NCBI GenBank assembly: GCA_023435025.1
Contig: JAEYSE010000020.1
Span: forward strand, 18,990 to 82,989
Direction of reading: 5' to 3'
Length of the DNA stretch: 64,000 bases
Source of the DNA: Bacillota bacterium
Lineage (GTDB): Bacteria; Bacillota; Clostridia; Christensenellales; CAG-138
A program made the translations under genes and the position numbers. Positions 17,098-24,515 of this stretch are shown piece after piece. How positions within the stretch are numbered: the first letter of the stretch is position 1; the number at the start of each line of letters is the position of its first letter. A model generated the notes under the pieces. The model made no database searches and had not been told where the DNA came from. It saw only the letters and a program-made list of their open reading frames with translations.

Positions 17098-17988
17098 TCA
17101 GCCTTGATAAAATTCGTCGATATAAGCTTTCACCTGTTCGCGCGTACCCAGGAACGGCCCGGGCGTTTCCATCTTGAGCGATACCAAGGCCGAGGCCCAC
17201 AGCAGCGCCTCCGGAATATCCGCATACAGGCGTTCCGTGATATATCCGGAAAAGCAGGTATCCCCCCGGCCCGTGCGGCCAATCAGACTGCGCGGCTTCA
17301 ACGGACAGGTATAGACTTTTTTTCCATCGTATACGAGCACTTCGGTGTTATGGGTAATCATGACCTCCTGCGCGCCCCATGCGTAGAGCTGCTTGGCGGC
17401 CTGTTCCCGGTCGGTCATGCCGGTCATTATTTCCGCCTCCGCGGCGTCCATCTTTAAAAAGCGGATCATGGGGAGGTAGGTAAGCTTCTCTTCCCAATCA
17501 TGGAACACCATGGTGCCATTTTCCTCGCACCTTAGCAGACATTGTACATCCACGGCAGCCATAGCCTTTTTTGCTGCGTAGGCGATGATTTCATTTCCTA
17601 AATCCCCCCGCATCAGACCGGCAATGTGATAGATGCTCGCGTCCACTTCTGGGATCTCGTTTACCGCGTACGGCTCTATGCGGCTGAGCATGGTGCAGGT
17701 ACGCCTTTCACGGTCAGCGGTGTGGTAGACGTTTTGAATGGAGGTGCTGTGCGTGCTGTTAAGCGGGAAAACAGTGACGTTCTTTGCCCCTGAAAACAGG
17801 TTGTCTAAGTCCATATCAGCCTTGCTCGCCTTGGGTAGCGCTGCAACCGTTCGCCCCATGCCCGACGCCGCAAAGCCGGAGAATACAACCGCCCCGCCGA
17901 TCGCGCGAAGGGTTACGCCGTCATAATCCGTGTTGACGTCCAAACTGGGCTGGCCCAGAATGAATGTGTCGAATTTCTTTTTCCCCAT
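17098..17988 (-). CDS. PfkB-family carbohydrate or nucleoside kinase
   Basis: 296 aa. The C-terminal PfkB signature is present as IGRTGRGDTCFSGY, with the catalytic Asp in GRGDT and an anion-hole GRG in place of GAG. The N-terminal GQPSLDVNTDYDG and AIGGAVVFSG segments fit the substrate lid region. The family phosphorylates sugars or nucleosides with ATP. The start ATG at 17988 directly abuts the stop of the PHP gene. Grouping with a LacI regulator and a PHP phosphoesterase suggests it acts on the sugar released by the neighbouring phosphatases. The exact sugar is unknown. Confidence 0.85.
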   Translation of the reverse strand: MGKKKFDTFILGQPSLDVNTDYDGVTLRAIGGAVVFSGFAASGMGRTVAALPKASKADMDLDNLFSGAKNVTVFPLNSTHSTSIQNVYHTADRERRTCTMLSRIEPYAVNEIPEVDASIYHIAGLMRGDLGNEIIAYAAKKAMAAVDVQCLLRCEENGTMVFHDWEEKLTYLPMIRFLKMDAAEAEIMTGMTDREQAAKQLYAWGAQEVMITHNTEVLVYDGKKVYTCPLKPRSLIGRTGRGDTCFSGYITERLYADIPEALLWASALVSLKMETPGPFLGTREQVKAYIDEFYQG

Positions 17989-18717
17989 CTAATTCCTACC
18001 TCCAAAATAGGCGTTGCACTTTGCAATCAAATGCTGAAATTCGTCGCTATGCACGCGGTATGCTCTTTGTTGCACCGCGCGCTTATAATCGAAGGAGTCA
18101 GAAAGCCGCGCGTCAAACACCATTGCCGCGCGCCCTTCATCACCCGGACGGTGCGTATCGGAGCTGCAGGTCCTAAGCAGATGAGGGTTTTCCATGCAAA
18201 GCGCGAGCGCCTGATCATTGCCGTTTTCATGGCGGGGGCTGCAGTTGATGTATTCAATCCCGTGTACGCAATCATAATGGATAAGGCCGTGCTGCTTCCG
18301 GAACGGGTGCGCGTGTATGATCAAAACCTCGTTTTTGAACGTTTGATAAAAGTCATGCGGGTCCATGCGATACGGGTAGGGGTTGCGTTTGAGAAACGCC
18401 TCGTCTATGCCGTACACCAGGTAATCGTTGTTGCTGTCCTGTTCAAAACGCAATTCAGCTCCCAGAAGCACGTCAAACCCCAATTCGGCCCCTCTTTGCT
18501 TCGCGGTTTTGTAACCAAGGAGGAACCGGTCCACGCACGCGTCCCAATCATCGTTGCAGTCTAGCGAGGAAATGTAAGTTTCGTGCAGGTGGTCCGTCAC
18601 AATAAATCCGGCGTAGCCCTTCTCATGGTACGTTTCCACCAGTGTTTTTGCGGCTATCCTTCCGCAGTGGCTGGTTTCCAGGGTATGGACGTGCGGGTCG
18701 TACAAGTATTCTTTCAT
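17989..18717 (-). CDS. PHP-domain phosphoesterase
   Basis: 242 aa. PHP metal ligands are visible: DPHVHT (HxH), VTDHLHE (DH), LIIHAHPF and SDTHRPGDEG (DxH). The family includes histidinol phosphatase and other trinuclear-metal phosphoesterases. There is no signal peptide, so it is cytoplasmic. Start ATG at 18717 after GGAGG. It lies between lacI (20-nt gap) and the pfkB-like gene (no gap), one operon. A second, longer PHP protein is encoded at 50914-52089. Confidence 0.82.
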   Translation of the reverse strand: MKEYLYDPHVHTLETSHCGRIAAKTLVETYHEKGYAGFIVTDHLHETYISSLDCNDDWDACVDRFLLGYKTAKQRGAELGFDVLLGAELRFEQDSNNDYLVYGIDEAFLKRNPYPYRMDPHDFYQTFKNEVLIIHAHPFRKQHGLIHYDCVHGIEYINCSPRHENGNDQALALCMENPHLLRTCSSDTHRPGDEGRAAMVFDARLSDSFDYKRAVQQRAYRVHSDEFQHLIAKCNAYFGGRN

Positions 18718-18736
18718 AGGTCCTCCGGGTTAAAAA

Positions 18737-19744
18737 TTATACCAACGAAATACAGGATTTACGCTTGATCAGCGTGGGCAACAGGATCTGATGCGAGTAA
18801 CCGAGCGACGGATTGCGGAGCTTTTCCAGCATCATATCCACCGCGATCGCCGCCATTGTCATTTTGGGCTGCTCGATCGTGGTAAGGTTGATTTTGGGAA
18901 GGCCCGTAAAATGGATATTGTCGAACCCGAGCAGTGAGAGATCCTCGGGTATCCGTACGCCGCATTCGTCGGCTGCCTGAAGCACCCCCAAAGCGTTGGA
19001 GTCCGTGGACGCGAATATGGCGGTATAGTCAAAGCGGCTTGCAAACAGCTGCTTGGCCAGGGCGTAGCCGTTCTGTATGGAGCTTGCCATGTACGGGCTG
19101 TTGAAAAAGCACGGCGTAATCTTATAATCGCGGCATGCGTCGCTGTATCCGTCCGAGCGCAGCTGGTGGGTGTTGCTGCCTTTGCGGTATCCAAAGTACA
19201 GGATGTTCCTGTGCCCCAGGGAATACAGGTATTCCGTGCCGATATACGTACCCCGGTAATTATCTACGGCCACATAGCTTTCCGGCGCGTCCCGCAGGTT
19301 TTCGCTGACAAACACGGTGGGCACCTTGTTCAGATACTTTTTCAGGCGGCCATACGTATCGATGCTGGAGGGGACGATGATAATGCCGTCTACCTGCCTG
19401 CCCATCAGCAGCTCAAACACCTGCTCCTCCTGAGCTAAGTCGTTAGAGGAGTTACACAGCATGATGTTGTAACCGCGTGCCCGCGCGTTCAGCTCAATAT
19501 GGTACGCGATCTCGGACATAAACGGATTTTCTATGCTGGTTACGATTAGCCCGATGAGCTTTGTGCGTTTCATCACCATGGAACGGGCCACGAAATTGGT
19601 GGTATAGCCCATTTCCTTGCAAATCTTCACAATGCGCTCGCGAGTTTCGGTGCTGATCTCGGGGCTGTTGGACAGCGCGCGCGAAACGGTGGCATAGGAC
19701 ACATTCGCAACCTTGGCAATGTCCTTAATTGTGACGTTTTTCAT
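18737..19744 (-). CDS. LacI/GalR-family transcriptional regulator (regulator 1)
   Basis: 335 aa. HTH at residues 2-25 (VTIKDIAKVANVSYATVSRAL), hinge YTTNFVARSM, then the periplasmic-binding-like effector domain (residues 60-335) ending LPTLIKRKSC. The hinge has Met where the intercalating Leu usually stands. Its own promoter carries the operator TGCAAACGTTTTCG, and the same motif occurs before the importer operon and the phosphatase operon, so it is the prime candidate to control all three. The effector is probably the imported compound or its sugar. Confidence 0.92.
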   Translation of the reverse strand: MKNVTIKDIAKVANVSYATVSRALSNSPEISTETRERIVKICKEMGYTTNFVARSMVMKRTKLIGLIVTSIENPFMSEIAYHIELNARARGYNIMLCNSSNDLAQEEQVFELLMGRQVDGIIIVPSSIDTYGRLKKYLNKVPTVFVSENLRDAPESYVAVDNYRGTYIGTEYLYSLGHRNILYFGYRKGSNTHQLRSDGYSDACRDYKITPCFFNSPYMASSIQNGYALAKQLFASRFDYTAIFASTDSNALGVLQAADECGVRIPEDLSLLGFDNIHFTGLPKINLTTIEQPKMTMAAIAVDMMLEKLRNPSLGYSHQILLPTLIKRKSCISLV

Positions 19745-19763
19745 GATTCACGCTCCTGTAGAA

Positions 19764-19777
19764 TGCAAACGTTTTCG
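19764..19777 (-). promoter_or_regulatory. LacI/cre-like operator at lacI 1
   Basis: TGCAAACGTTTTCG lies between the -10 at 19786-19791 and the lacI start, consistent with autoregulation. It shares the TGCAAACG half-site with 13084-13097. Confidence 0.65.
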
Positions 19778-19785
19778 TTATACAA

Positions 19786-19815
19786 ATCATACTACATCTC
19801 TATATAGGATGTCAA
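19786..19815 (-). promoter_or_regulatory. Promoter of lacI 1 - PHP - pfkB
   Basis: Minus strand: -35 TTGACA at 19815-19810, 18-nt spacer, -10 TATGAT at 19791-19786. Near consensus. Confidence 0.7.
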
Positions 19816-19922
19816 TTGCACCGTCTACAGGCCCCAAAGGCATGTGACTCCCAAATCTGCCGTGGTACTTTTAAGGTTGTGTTAACAGTTTTGATAAAAT
19901 TTTCGTAAATTTACGCCTTATT

Positions 19923-21488
19923 TTAGATATATTGCGTTCCTCCACCCCGTACAAGCGCCGCATATACCTTTTCGATTTTCGCGTAATTTCCGTCCCGATC
20001 CAAGGCCAGTCCGCGTCCCACGCCGTCCACAATCTGCCCCGTACCGATTTTGGTGATTTGCGTTTCAAGCTCTTCAAGCAGTTTGGGCGCGCTGCCCGGC
20101 TCGGTGCTGCGTCCATCAAATATGATATGCACATATACCTTGGGCAGGTCCTTGGCCATTTGCAGCAGCGCAAGCGGATAGTCTATGGAGCCGTGGGAGG
20201 ATTTTTTGGTCAGCAGGGCGAGTAAATGCAAAGCGGCCCCATTTTTTCTGACACGATCGATTGCGTTTAGGAACACCTCGTTTTGCAAAAAGGAGCCGTC
20301 CTTCATGGCTTGGTCCAGCCGGATATCATCCTGCTGCACGATCCTGCCTGCCCCGATGTTGGAGTGACCCGCCTCCGAATTGCCGGGCTTGCCTTCCTGC
20401 AAACCTACCGCCTCGCCTGAAGCGCGCAGCCGGGAGGGCGTATAGTCGGCGTTGAGCCGATCCCATACGGGGGTCTCCGCCAAATAGATGGGGTTGGTGT
20501 TGTCTTGCTTTCCAATACCCCACCCATCCAGAATAATGAGCAGCAGCTTACGGTCTTTGCCAAAATCATGCCCGGCAGCAAGGCTTACGCCCGTCATGCC
20601 TGCGGGCTGCGGAATGCGGAGTACTTGCAATGCTGTAGGCGCGACGTCTGAAAGGTTCCCGTTCGAAAGCGCGATGGGAGCGTCCGAATCCGGGTCGATC
20701 AAAAAAAAGGAAACGAGGTTCGACGTATGCGCCACATGCGGCTTGCCTTCGGGTGTGCACATTTCCTCCAGGTTGCCGTGGTCGGCGGTAATGGCGGTTA
20801 CATAGCCATGCCGCTTAGCCGCTTCTAGCACACGCCCCAGGTGGTAATCCACATGCGCGGCGCACTCTATTTTCGCCTTTTCATTGGAGGTATGCCCGAT
20901 CACGTCCCCGTTCGCGAAATTGACCACGATCCATTCGCGCCCATCCTCCAACCCTTTTATAACCGTATCGGCCACCTCGGGCAGGCGCAACGCTGGGACT
21001 TGGTAAAAAGGAATGCCCTTGGGCGAGGGGATGCAGACGTCGTCTTCGCCGGGGAACGGCACATTGTTCCCGCCGTTTAAAAAGAACGTCACATGGGCGT
21101 ATTTTTCGGACTCCGCGCAGTGCAACTGCCTAAGCCCCGACTTACTTACCGTTTCCGCCAACGTATCCTTCCCGCGTGTCGGTGCGAAAGCGATGGGCAG
21201 ATCCTTGTACTTTTCGTGGTACATGGTCAGTATGACAAATGAAAGGTCCGAATAGCGTTCCCGTTCAAAATGCGGAAACTCCGCGGCTGTGAACGCGTCC
21301 GTCAGCTCAATCTCCCGTTCGCCGCGGCGGCAGCAGAATATGACCGCGTCGCCGTCGCGGACGCGACCGATTGCGTTGCCTTCTTCATCCACGCGAACCA
21401 GCGGCTCCATGGAATAATCGGCCTGGCCACGGGCATAGGCGTCCCTGACTGCATTCGCTAAGGCTACTCCGCCGTATTCCCCATGCAT
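19923..21488 (-). CDS. Cofactor-independent phosphoglycerate mutase, circularly permuted
   Basis: 521 aa from the ATG at 21488 (AGGAGG upstream). All iPGM segments are present but in permuted order. Residues 1-300 correspond to the normal C-terminal part, from the middle of the transferase domain to the end of the phosphatase domain (EKYAHVTFFLNGG, NFANGDVIGHT, ITADHGN, HVAHTSN, MTGVSL). After a short linker (about 303-313), residues 314-521 are the normal N-terminus (LLLIILDGWGIG, GNSEAGHSNIGAGR, FDGRST, ALDRDGN). Metal and catalytic residues are kept: D195, H199, D236, H237, H254, D321 and Ser371, plus K129. Expected reaction: 3-phosphoglycerate to 2-phosphoglycerate or a related phosphotransfer. 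It is last in an operon after three HAD genes, so a non-glycolytic substrate is possible. Confidence 0.88.
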   Translation of the reverse strand: MHGEYGGVALANAVRDAYARGQADYSMEPLVRVDEEGNAIGRVRDGDAVIFCCRRGEREIELTDAFTAAEFPHFERERYSDLSFVILTMYHEKYKDLPIAFAPTRGKDTLAETVSKSGLRQLHCAESEKYAHVTFFLNGGNNVPFPGEDDVCIPSPKGIPFYQVPALRLPEVADTVIKGLEDGREWIVVNFANGDVIGHTSNEKAKIECAAHVDYHLGRVLEAAKRHGYVTAITADHGNLEEMCTPEGKPHVAHTSNLVSFFLIDPDSDAPIALSNGNLSDVAPTALQVLRIPQPAGMTGVSLAAGHDFGKDRKLLLIILDGWGIGKQDNTNPIYLAETPVWDRLNADYTPSRLRASGEAVGLQEGKPGNSEAGHSNIGAGRIVQQDDIRLDQAMKDGSFLQNEVFLNAIDRVRKNGAALHLLALLTKKSSHGSIDYPLALLQMAKDLPKVYVHIIFDGRSTEPGSAPKLLEELETQITKIGTGQIVDGVGRGLALDRDGNYAKIEKVYAALVRGGGTQYI

Positions 21489-21507
21489 ACCGGCACCTCC
21501 TTTATGC

Positions 21508-22266
21508 TTATTTCTTTGCGGTGCCTGCCTCAAGGCAGACACTCGGTGCCTTCGGGAATATATCCAGCAGTTGCCGGATGTCGCTTATGATGATGTCAGG
21601 CCTGTTCTCGTCGGTGATGATTTCTCTGGAGGGGTTATCGGGGTAATCGATACCTACATTCAGCCCGAATCCAGCGGATTTTGCGCCAATGATATCGCGG
21701 GCGTAATTGTCCCCCACGCAAGCGCAAAGCGCTGGCGGTACGTTTGCCTCTTCCACCGCCTGCAAATAGATTGCGGGGTCCGGCTTGCGAATGCATGTCA
21801 CGGAGGACAGCACCACGGTCTTGAAATAATGCTCCAGCCCATCTTCCTTGAGCCAATCCTGGATTTCATGGCAGCCGATGAGGTTGCTGATAATTCCCAG
21901 CGTGTAGCCCCGTTTGTACAGCGTGTCTATGACCTCCACGCCGCCATCAATAACGTACCGCTTGCCTTTGGCCTGGCGGTACTGGTACGTAAGCTCCGGG
22001 GCGTTCGCGGCAATGCGCTCCGCCGGGTATTCGGGGGCCAGCCAGCGAGTCCAGAGCTCGGCTTCCGGCGCTTCACGATTGGTATCAATCGCCCAGTCAC
22101 GGTATTTGTCATAGCGCTGGTCGATCAACTTGTGGAACTGCTTTGGGTCCATATCTGTGCCGACCAGCTCCGCGATTTTAGACATTGCGTTATACTGATG
22201 CTCCGGCTCCTTGCGCAGGATGCGAAGCGTGCCGCCAAGATCAAAGAATATACCCTGAATATCCAT
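21508..22266 (-). CDS. HAD-superfamily hydrolase (tandem copy 3)
   Basis: 252 aa. Motif I FFDLGGTL (Gly instead of the second Asp), motif II ISNL, motif III IRKPDP, motif IV CVGDNYARD. The region TNREAPEAELWTRWLAPEYP in the cap is nearly repeated in the next copy (MKEAPESELWTRWLAPEFP), so these are recent paralogues. Start ATG at 22266 with GGGAGGA upstream. Cytoplasmic phosphatase of unknown substrate, 19 nt before the permuted mutase gene. Confidence 0.85.
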   Translation of the reverse strand: MDIQGIFFDLGGTLRILRKEPEHQYNAMSKIAELVGTDMDPKQFHKLIDQRYDKYRDWAIDTNREAPEAELWTRWLAPEYPAERIAANAPELTYQYRQAKGKRYVIDGGVEVIDTLYKRGYTLGIISNLIGCHEIQDWLKEDGLEHYFKTVVLSSVTCIRKPDPAIYLQAVEEANVPPALCACVGDNYARDIIGAKSAGFGLNVGIDYPDNPSREIITDENRPDIIISDIRQLLDIFPKAPSVCLEAGTAKK

Positions 22267-22287
22267 GGTTCTCCTCCCTATATCCGT

Positions 22288-23034
22288 CTATATTGCCGCT
22301 TCTAAATTGCGCGGCGGGAACATAGTCAGCAGTTCGGCAAGATCGTATAGTACGGCGTCCGGCTCGCACCCTTCGGGCGCGGGCTTTAAAGTCTTCCCGG
22401 GTTCCACAAACAACAGGAAAGCGCCAAAGCCTGCGGCTTTTGTGCCTGCGACATCGCGCTTGACGTTATCCCCCACGTATACACAGCGTTCGGGCGATAT
22501 TCCCACCTCCCGCGCGGCCATACGGTGCATCTCCGGGTCGGGTTTGCGGATGCCGCATACCGCTGAAAGCAGAACGGACTTGAAATATGGGGTCAGTCCG
22601 TCCGCCTCCAGCCAATCCGGAATCTCCTTTGAGGTGATCAAGTTGCTGATAATGCCCAAGGTATATCCCCTCAGGTGCAGTTCGCGGATGACCTCCGCGC
22701 CATGCTCGGCAACCACCCGCCGCCCCTTGGCATTGCGGTAGTGGATTGTTAGCTCCACGGCGGCGGCAGCAACGCTGTCCTTCGGAAATTCCGGCGCAAG
22801 CCACCGCGTCCAAAGTTCAGACTCGGGCGCTTCCTTCATTTCTTCAAACGCCCATTTGCGGTAATCCAGATACCGTTCATCCAGAAGGGCGCAGAACGCC
22901 TTGGGTTCCGCATCGGTGTTTAGCAGCCGTGTGATGTTCCGTAGGGCGTCGTTTTGGAACGCCTCGTCCTCCACTAAAAGGCGAAGCGTGCCGCCGAGGT
23001 CAAAAAATATCGCATCGAAGTTTTCCGTATTCAT
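22288..23034 (-). CDS. HAD-superfamily hydrolase (tandem copy 2)
   Basis: 248 aa. Motif I FFDLGGTL, motif II ISNL, motif III IRKPDP, motif IV YVGDNVKRD. The overall plan is the same as its two neighbours. Its ATG overlaps the stop of copy 1 (ATGA), so the two are translationally coupled. The cap carries the ELWTRWLAPEFP segment shared with copy 3. Divergence among the three copies suggests different substrates rather than simple dosage. Confidence 0.85.
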   Translation of the reverse strand: MNTENFDAIFFDLGGTLRLLVEDEAFQNDALRNITRLLNTDAEPKAFCALLDERYLDYRKWAFEEMKEAPESELWTRWLAPEFPKDSVAAAAVELTIHYRNAKGRRVVAEHGAEVIRELHLRGYTLGIISNLITSKEIPDWLEADGLTPYFKSVLLSAVCGIRKPDPEMHRMAAREVGISPERCVYVGDNVKRDVAGTKAAGFGAFLLFVEPGKTLKPAPEGCEPDAVLYDLAELLTMFPPRNLEAAI

Positions 23035-23786
23035 GCATTATCTCCCTGCGTCGCCTTTATGCGGGAAGGAAACAGGCCAAGAAGCTCCGAAATTTCGTCT
23101 ATTGTATGGTCCAGCGGAAAGTCCGCCGACTGCGGCTCGTTTTTGAGCGTAGCCGGTTCGTTGATGAGTATCATTTTCGCAAAGCCGGACGCGCGCGTAC
23201 CCTCCGTATCGCGTATGGGATTGTCTCCCACATAGGCACACTGAGCGGGTATGGAGCCGATCGTACGGGCGGCAAGCAGGTAGATCTCAGGATCTGGCTT
23301 GCGGAGCCTGACCTTTGAGGAGAGTATCACGGTGCGGAAGCAGCTTGCCACGCCGTCCGCAATCATCCAGTCCGGTATTTCGGTTTCCGTGATGGTATTT
23401 GCAATAATGCCCAGCTTGTAACCGCGCCGGACCAGTTCTTGTAGCGTCGCCTTGACGTCGTGCCTTGGAATGCGTCTGCCGTCATGGTCACGCCAAAGCC
23501 GCGTAAGCCGCCCGGCATTTGCCGTAATCAGCTCGGCAGGATAATCCGGAAGCAGCCAGAACGTCCAAAGCTCCATTTCCGAAGCTTCCAGCATACTGCG
23601 CTTGCTTTGCTTGCGGTATGCGTCCCATCTGCTTTCCAGCTTGCTGAAAAAAGCGTCGTGGGGCTCCGTTGCTCCTACGAGCCGCATCAGCTCGTGTTCC
23701 GCCGCAGCCTGAAACGGCGCGTCCTTTACAACGATTCTCAGGGTGTTGCCAACATCAAAGAATATGGTGTCGATCTCCGGCTTCAT
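23031..23786 (-). CDS. HAD-superfamily hydrolase (tandem copy 1, promoter-proximal)
   Basis: 251 aa. Motif I FFDVGNTL, so the position after the nucleophile pair is Gly-Asn rather than Asp-Gly. Motif II IANT, motif III LRKPDP, motif IV YVGDNPIRD. The cap segment ELWTFWLLPDYP matches the sister copies. Start ATG at 23786 with AGGAGGG upstream. First gene of the HAD-HAD-HAD-mutase operon, transcribed from the promoter at 23947-23975 and under the operator at 23891-23904. Confidence 0.85.
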   Translation of the reverse strand: MKPEIDTIFFDVGNTLRIVVKDAPFQAAAEHELMRLVGATEPHDAFFSKLESRWDAYRKQSKRSMLEASEMELWTFWLLPDYPAELITANAGRLTRLWRDHDGRRIPRHDVKATLQELVRRGYKLGIIANTITETEIPDWMIADGVASCFRTVILSSKVRLRKPDPEIYLLAARTIGSIPAQCAYVGDNPIRDTEGTRASGFAKMILINEPATLKNEPQSADFPLDHTIDEISELLGLFPSRIKATQGDNA

Positions 23787-23890
23787 AACGCCCTCCTGCA
23801 GAATGGAATTTTATAACACTTATTTCGGTTTTTGTGTCTATTTATGAGGGTTTTTGCCGTTTAAGTGGATTCGTAGCCTTCCAGACTGAC

Positions 23891-23904
23891 CGCAAACGTT
23901 TGCG
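23891..23904 (-). promoter_or_regulatory. Perfect LacI-type operator palindrome
   Basis: CGCAAACGTTTGCG is an exact 14-nt palindrome centred on CG. It is about 40 nt downstream of the predicted transcription start of the HAD/mutase operon. It shares GCAAACG with the sites at 13084-13097 and 19764-19777. Confidence 0.7.
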
Positions 23905-23946
23905 CTGAATGTCAAAAAAATAAAGCTATATGGAATTGATATGCTT

Positions 23947-23975
23947 ATACTAGTCACAAAAAAACCTTTTGTCAA
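23947..23975 (-). promoter_or_regulatory. Promoter of the HAD/mutase operon
   Basis: Minus strand: -35 TTGACA at 23975-23970, 17-nt spacer, -10 TAGTAT at 23952-23947. Good match to a vegetative promoter. Confidence 0.65.
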
Positions 23976-24128
23976 GCATAAAAATAGGCTCTGCCGAAAA
24001 AAAATTCCTGATTCACCCCGTTCAGCTGCAAAAAAGCTATACTGGATTGGACAGCACTGTATGATGTAAAATGAAATCGTATACGTTTACAAACGCAAAA
24101 GCAGCCCAAATGAACGGGAGAAAAGCAG

Positions 24129-24515
24129 ATGGATAAGACCGGAAAGCTGAGCCTGAAGGAACGGGCCAGAAAGCTCAAAACTGATATTCCGGCGGTATTT
24201 CTCGCCATGAGACGAAAAGAAACCCCCGCCATGGCAAAGCTTCTTGCCGCCGCAACCATTGGGTATGCGCTTTCCCCTATCGACTTAATTCCGGATTTTA
24301 TTCCCGTGTTAGGCTACCTGGACGATATTATTCTGCTTCCGGCATTGGTCGCACTCACTCTACGGCTGATCCCGCCCGACGTTATGGAGGACTGCCGAAA
24401 AGAAGCGGAGGGCCTTTGGTCAGATAGCAGGCCCAAGAAATGGTATTATGGGTTGCCTATAGTACTTATCTGGCTGATACTGGCGTTTGTCGTCATCCGG
24501 GCAATTTGGTTTTAG
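24129..24515 (+). CDS. YkvA-like (DUF1232) membrane protein
   Basis: 128 aa. The DUF1232 signature lies at about residues 40-75: AAATIGYALSPIDLIPDFIPVLGYLDD is in family form, where the proline-rich IDLIPD loop joins two helices. A second hydrophobic segment is at the C-terminus (LPIVLIWLILAFVVIRAIWF). The family is small and membrane-associated, with no established biochemical function. Start ATG at 24129 after GGGAGA. Its 3' end overlaps the convergent peptidase gene by 23 nt. Confidence 0.85.
   Translation: MDKTGKLSLKERARKLKTDIPAVFLAMRRKETPAMAKLLAAATIGYALSPIDLIPDFIPVLGYLDDIILLPALVALTLRLIPPDVMEDCRKEAEGLWSDSRPKKWYYGLPIVLIWLILAFVVIRAIWF

Larger units (their letters stand above)
23787..24128. 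other. Divergent intergenic region between the HAD/mutase operon and the YkvA-like gene
   Basis: This 342-nt region contains the leftward promoter (23947-23975) and the perfect operator palindrome (23891-23904). Nearer the YkvA-like gene are two small palindromes, CGTATACG (24078-24085) and CGTTTACAAACG (24084-24095), which could be another LacI-type site. No clear rightward promoter and no RNA gene were recognised. Confidence 0.55.

Noticed and set aside
19904..19915. Palindrome CGTAAATTTACG after the mutase gene
   Set aside because: It has no loop and only weak AT pairs; not convincing as a terminator, and no regulator is apparent.
24078..24095. CGTATACG and CGTTTACAAACG before the YkvA-like gene as LacI operators
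   Set aside because: They lack the GCAAACG core shared by the three better sites, and no promoter can be assigned beside them.
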